A stretch of 64,000 bases of DNA. Source: Desulfuromonadales bacterium. GTDB taxonomy: Bacteria; Desulfobacterota; Desulfuromonadia; Desulfuromonadales; Geopsychrobacteraceae. The stretch lies in the NCBI GenBank assembly GCA_019429255.1, contig JAHYIY010000010.1:1-64000 (forward strand). Direction: 5' to 3'. Shown here in pieces: positions 61,933 to 64,000 of the stretch. Under the pieces are notes generated by a model. The model ran no database searches and was not told the origin of the DNA. It worked only from the letters and a program-made list of their open reading frames with translations. The translations under genes and the position numbers were made by a program. Each line of letters opens with the position of its first letter. The stretch's first letter is position 1.

Positions 61933-62817
61933 ATGGGATCTCATCACAAGACGGCTCTTATTTTTGCCGGTGGTGGCAGTCTTGGCGCCATTCAGGTCGG
62001 CATGCTCAAGGCCCTGGCTTTCCATGGTGTTCAGCCCGATTTACTGGTTGGTTCATCCGTCGGCGCGATCAACGCCGCCTACTTTGCCGCCGACCCTTCG
62101 CCTCAGGGGGTTGCGGGGCTCGAAGCAATCTGGCGTAGCCTGACCCGGGATGAGGTATTCCACTACTCCTGGTTTGGTGTATTAAGAAGCCTCTTAAGTA
62201 AACGAACCCATCTTTTTGATGAAAAAGTCTTTCTCCAGTTTCTGTCCAGACGTTTGCCTTACTGTGATTTTCAGGAAGCGACGGTACCGATTCATATTGT
62301 TGCCAGCGATTTTGTCAGCGGCGAAGAGGTGGTGCTTGAGCGCGGGGACATTCTTTCCGCCTTGCTGGCCAGCGCCGCTATTCCCGGGGTTTTCCCCCCG
62401 GTTAAGATTGACGGTCGCTACCTGATTGATGGTGGAGTGGCTAATCACACTCCGGTTTCAACCGCCATCAGGCTCGGTGCAACGCGTCTGATTGTCCTGC
62501 CGACCGGCTTTACTTGTGAGCCGGTTTTGCCTCCTACGGGCGCCCTGAGTATCGCCTTGCACGCGTTAAATCTGATTATTGCCAGGCAATTGCTACAGGA
62601 TCTGGAAGGCCATCGGGATCAGGCCAAGATTGCGGTTGTGCCCCCCTTATGTCCCTTGCGTACCAATCCCCTCAATTTTCAAGCGGCCGGAGCTCTGATT
62701 GATGACGGGTTTGCTGCGACGACAAGCTGGCTGGAGCAGGATGGTCTGAATAGGTGTTCTTCTTTTGAGTGCCTCAAACAACATCTTCATTCACCTCAGG
62801 ATACAGCCTCTGTCTGA
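61933..62817 (+). CDS. Patatin-like phospholipase
   Basis: 294 residues. The oxyanion loop GGGSLGAIQVGML, nucleophile GSSVGAINA (Ser near 39), and catalytic Asp in DGGVANHTP constitute the complete Ser-Asp dyad. No signal peptide, so cytoplasmic or membrane-associated, resembling RssA/YchK-type proteins. GGGAGGG precedes the start. Same strand as the DUF547 gene, 57 bases apart. Confidence 0.92.
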   Translation: MGSHHKTALIFAGGGSLGAIQVGMLKALAFHGVQPDLLVGSSVGAINAAYFAADPSPQGVAGLEAIWRSLTRDEVFHYSWFGVLRSLLSKRTHLFDEKVFLQFLSRRLPYCDFQEATVPIHIVASDFVSGEEVVLERGDILSALLASAAIPGVFPPVKIDGRYLIDGGVANHTPVSTAIRLGATRLIVLPTGFTCEPVLPPTGALSIALHALNLIIARQLLQDLEGHRDQAKIAVVPPLCPLRTNPLNFQAAGALIDDGFAATTSWLEQDGLNRCSSFECLKQHLHSPQDTASV

Positions 62818-62874
62818 AAAAGCTGATGAGGCGATGAAGCAATAGCACCTGGAATCCGTTGCACAGGAGAAATC

Positions 62875-63102
62875 ATGATGACAATTTATATCAGTGTGGC
62901 CGTCTTGCTGGGTCTGGCATATTTTCGCGTTCAGCTGTGGCTCTGGTCGCTGATTCTGGTGGTCGGCATCACTGTGCTTGCCTACGCCTGGGGCGCACCC
63001 GCCGGCATCAGCGTTGGGGTAGCGGCTGTTGCGGCGGTGGCTGCGGTGCTTCTTAATGTGCGTCCACTGCGGCGCGAGGTGCTGACCAGACCGCTGTTTT
63101 AA
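62875..63102 (+). CDS. Orphan FadE-type N-terminal membrane segment
   Basis: 75 residues with two or three hydrophobic helices and the ending NVRPLRREVLTRPLF. This order matches the N-terminal membrane region of FadE-type acyl-CoA dehydrogenases, where the same Arg-rich motif (R-P-L-R-x-x-x-L-T/S-x-P) leads into the catalytic domain. Here a TAA stop follows at once and no dehydrogenase sequence is found downstream. ACAGGAG precedes the ATG, so it is translated well. Either a remnant or a stand-alone small membrane protein. Confidence 0.65.
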   Translation: MMTIYISVAVLLGLAYFRVQLWLWSLILVVGITVLAYAWGAPAGISVGVAAVAAVAAVLLNVRPLRREVLTRPLF

Positions 63103-63305
63103 GTTGACCTACTCTTATATCTATCAGACCCGCCAGTCAGTTTGATACCCAGAACGATAACCAAACTTATGGTTTATTGAGTTTGGCCTGGTCTTTTTAA
63201 TCATTGGCATGAATGATGTGGCTGTCGACGTGACAGTCTCCACTAGGGGGCCATGCCTGACGGTTGATTTTCATTAAGCGCATTCAACTTCCAGGGAGTT
63301 ATTAC
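63103..63305. other. Intergenic region before the symporter gene
   Basis: 203 bases. CCAAACT...AGTTTGG (about 63159-63192) is a 7-bp hairpin followed after five bases by TCTTTTT, a possible terminator for the FadE-like segment. No homology to acyl-CoA dehydrogenase was seen in any frame. Confidence 0.45.
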
Positions 63306-64000
63306 ATGGATTACGTTCTTCCCGCTTTTGCCGGTTTTGTCGCTCTGGCTTCGGTCGTGCTCTCGCCTCGCGCCGAGAGTGAAGGTGCCTTCTACCAGGG
63401 CCTTGGTGCCAACGGCAGTCAACCGGGTCTGCTGAGTCTGACCTTTTCCCAGGTCACCACCTGGATTTTTGCCCGCTCGCTGATGAACGCCGCCATTCTC
63501 GGTTTCTATTACGGCATCTGGGGCACGCTGGCCTATGCGTTCTATTACTTCTCATTTCTGACCGGTGGCAAGATCGTTGACAGCTTACGCTTCGAACATG
63601 GCTTTCACAGTGTTCAGGATTTTCTGCGCTCCCGTTTTGGTCGTTGGGGAACGGGTTGTTACAATTTTGTCATCGGTATTCGTCTGATCAGTGAGGTGTT
63701 TGCCAACCTTCTTGTTATCGGCATTTTGTTTGGTGTCGCCGGCAGTCAGGCCTATACGCTGACCATTATCGGCTTCTCGGCGGTTACTCTGCTATATTCA
63801 ATGCTCGGAGGCTTAAGTGCCTCATTACGCACCGATGTATTTCAGATGGTCATTTTTCTCGGAACATTGCTGATGCTGTTAGCTCTGGTGGTTGGTAGCC
63901 AGGCTGTGCAGTTGCAGGATCTCTGGTTCAAGCCGTTTGTTTTTGATCAACCCGGACCGGTCCTGATGCTGGTGGCGCTGCTGCAGGTCTGGAGTTATCC
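63306..64000 (+). CDS. Sodium:solute symporter family protein (3' end outside window)
   Basis: The frame is open from ATG at 63306 to the window edge (231 codons). It has six or more membrane helices with the LeuT-fold SSS pattern: LLSLTFSQVTTWIFARSLMNAA, GIRLISEVFANLLVIG, ITVLYSMLGGLSASLRTDVFQMVIFL-type segment (read as AVTLLYSMLGG, SLRTDVFQ). The G-G-x-x-A-x-x-x-T-D-x-x-Q block is the family marker. AGGGAG lies seven bases before ATG. Solute unknown. Confidence 0.85.
   Translation, partial: MDYVLPAFAGFVALASVVLSPRAESEGAFYQGLGANGSQPGLLSLTFSQVTTWIFARSLMNAAILGFYYGIWGTLAYAFYYFSFLTGGKIVDSLRFEHGFHSVQDFLRSRFGRWGTGCYNFVIGIRLISEVFANLLVIGILFGVAGSQAYTLTIIGFSAVTLLYSMLGGLSASLRTDVFQMVIFLGTLLMLLALVVGSQAVQLQDLWFKPFVFDQPGPVLMLVALLQVWSY

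Overview
The window is chromosomal DNA from an anaerobic or facultative deltaproteobacterium, most likely of the Desulfuromonadales (Desulfuromonas/Desulfuromusa/Pelobacter type). I infer this from the split F-type ATP synthase operon (b', b, delta, alpha, gamma, beta, epsilon with no a or c gene), from the linkage atp - bactofilin - parB - parA - rsmG - mnmG - mnmE - yidC - rnpA - rpmH - dnaA, and from general gene content. No species assignment is possible from sequence reading alone.

Layout. 1-1360: decayed DNA with a truncated RecB-like nuclease and a 5'-truncated phosphoesterase. 1.3-9.6 kb (minus): mgtE with a long structured leader, lolA, a compact chemosensory cluster (cheC-like, cheA, cheY, cheW, one receptor) and thiL. 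9.7-14.3 kb: pckA, an NDUFA9-like dehydrogenase, a GntR/FCD regulator and a TIM-barrel isomerase. 14.3-20.2 kb: the ATP synthase operon. 20.3-29.0 kb (minus): bactofilin, parB, parA, rsmG, mnmG, mnmE, yidC, yidD, rnpA, rpmH. 29.15-40.2 kb (plus): dnaA, dnaN, recF, gyrB, gyrA, a TPR protein, gpsA and a periplasmic cyclophilin. Genes diverge from about 29.0 kb, as expected for a replication origin, and a consensus parS site lies about 3.8 kb away. 40.4-48 kb: a decayed EEP-fold protein, nth, a cold-shock gene, acnA, trmO, an EamA exporter and arsS. 48-64 kb is an accessory stretch: DUF3047, a Cu/Zn-type permease, an ECF sigma/NrsF pair, two Crp/Fnr regulators, TlpA/CcdA thiol proteins, two lipoproteins, a cytochrome P460-like protein, an AhpD-like protein, a VTT-flavin reductase fusion, DUF547, a patatin, an orphan FadE-type membrane anchor and the start of a sodium:solute symporter.

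Most notable observations. (1) The same perfect 15-bp palindrome occurs inside the gntR promoter and just upstream of the ATP synthase operon, predicting that this regulator controls energy conservation. (2) A deep AT-rich valley is centred on dnaA-dnaN-recF, falling to 13-18% G+C in sampled lines against 45-53% in flanking genes, and its right edge lies inside gyrB. (3) Two families of short dispersed repeats occur in inverted pairs, one with MITE-like terminal inverted repeats and one with a conserved reading frame. (4) The mgtE leader combines a small ORF with mutually exclusive hairpins. (5) There is an orphan FadE membrane anchor, a 51-residue CxxC lipoprotein and an EEP-fold protein that has lost its catalytic residues. 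No CRISPR array, transposase, rRNA or tRNA gene was seen.
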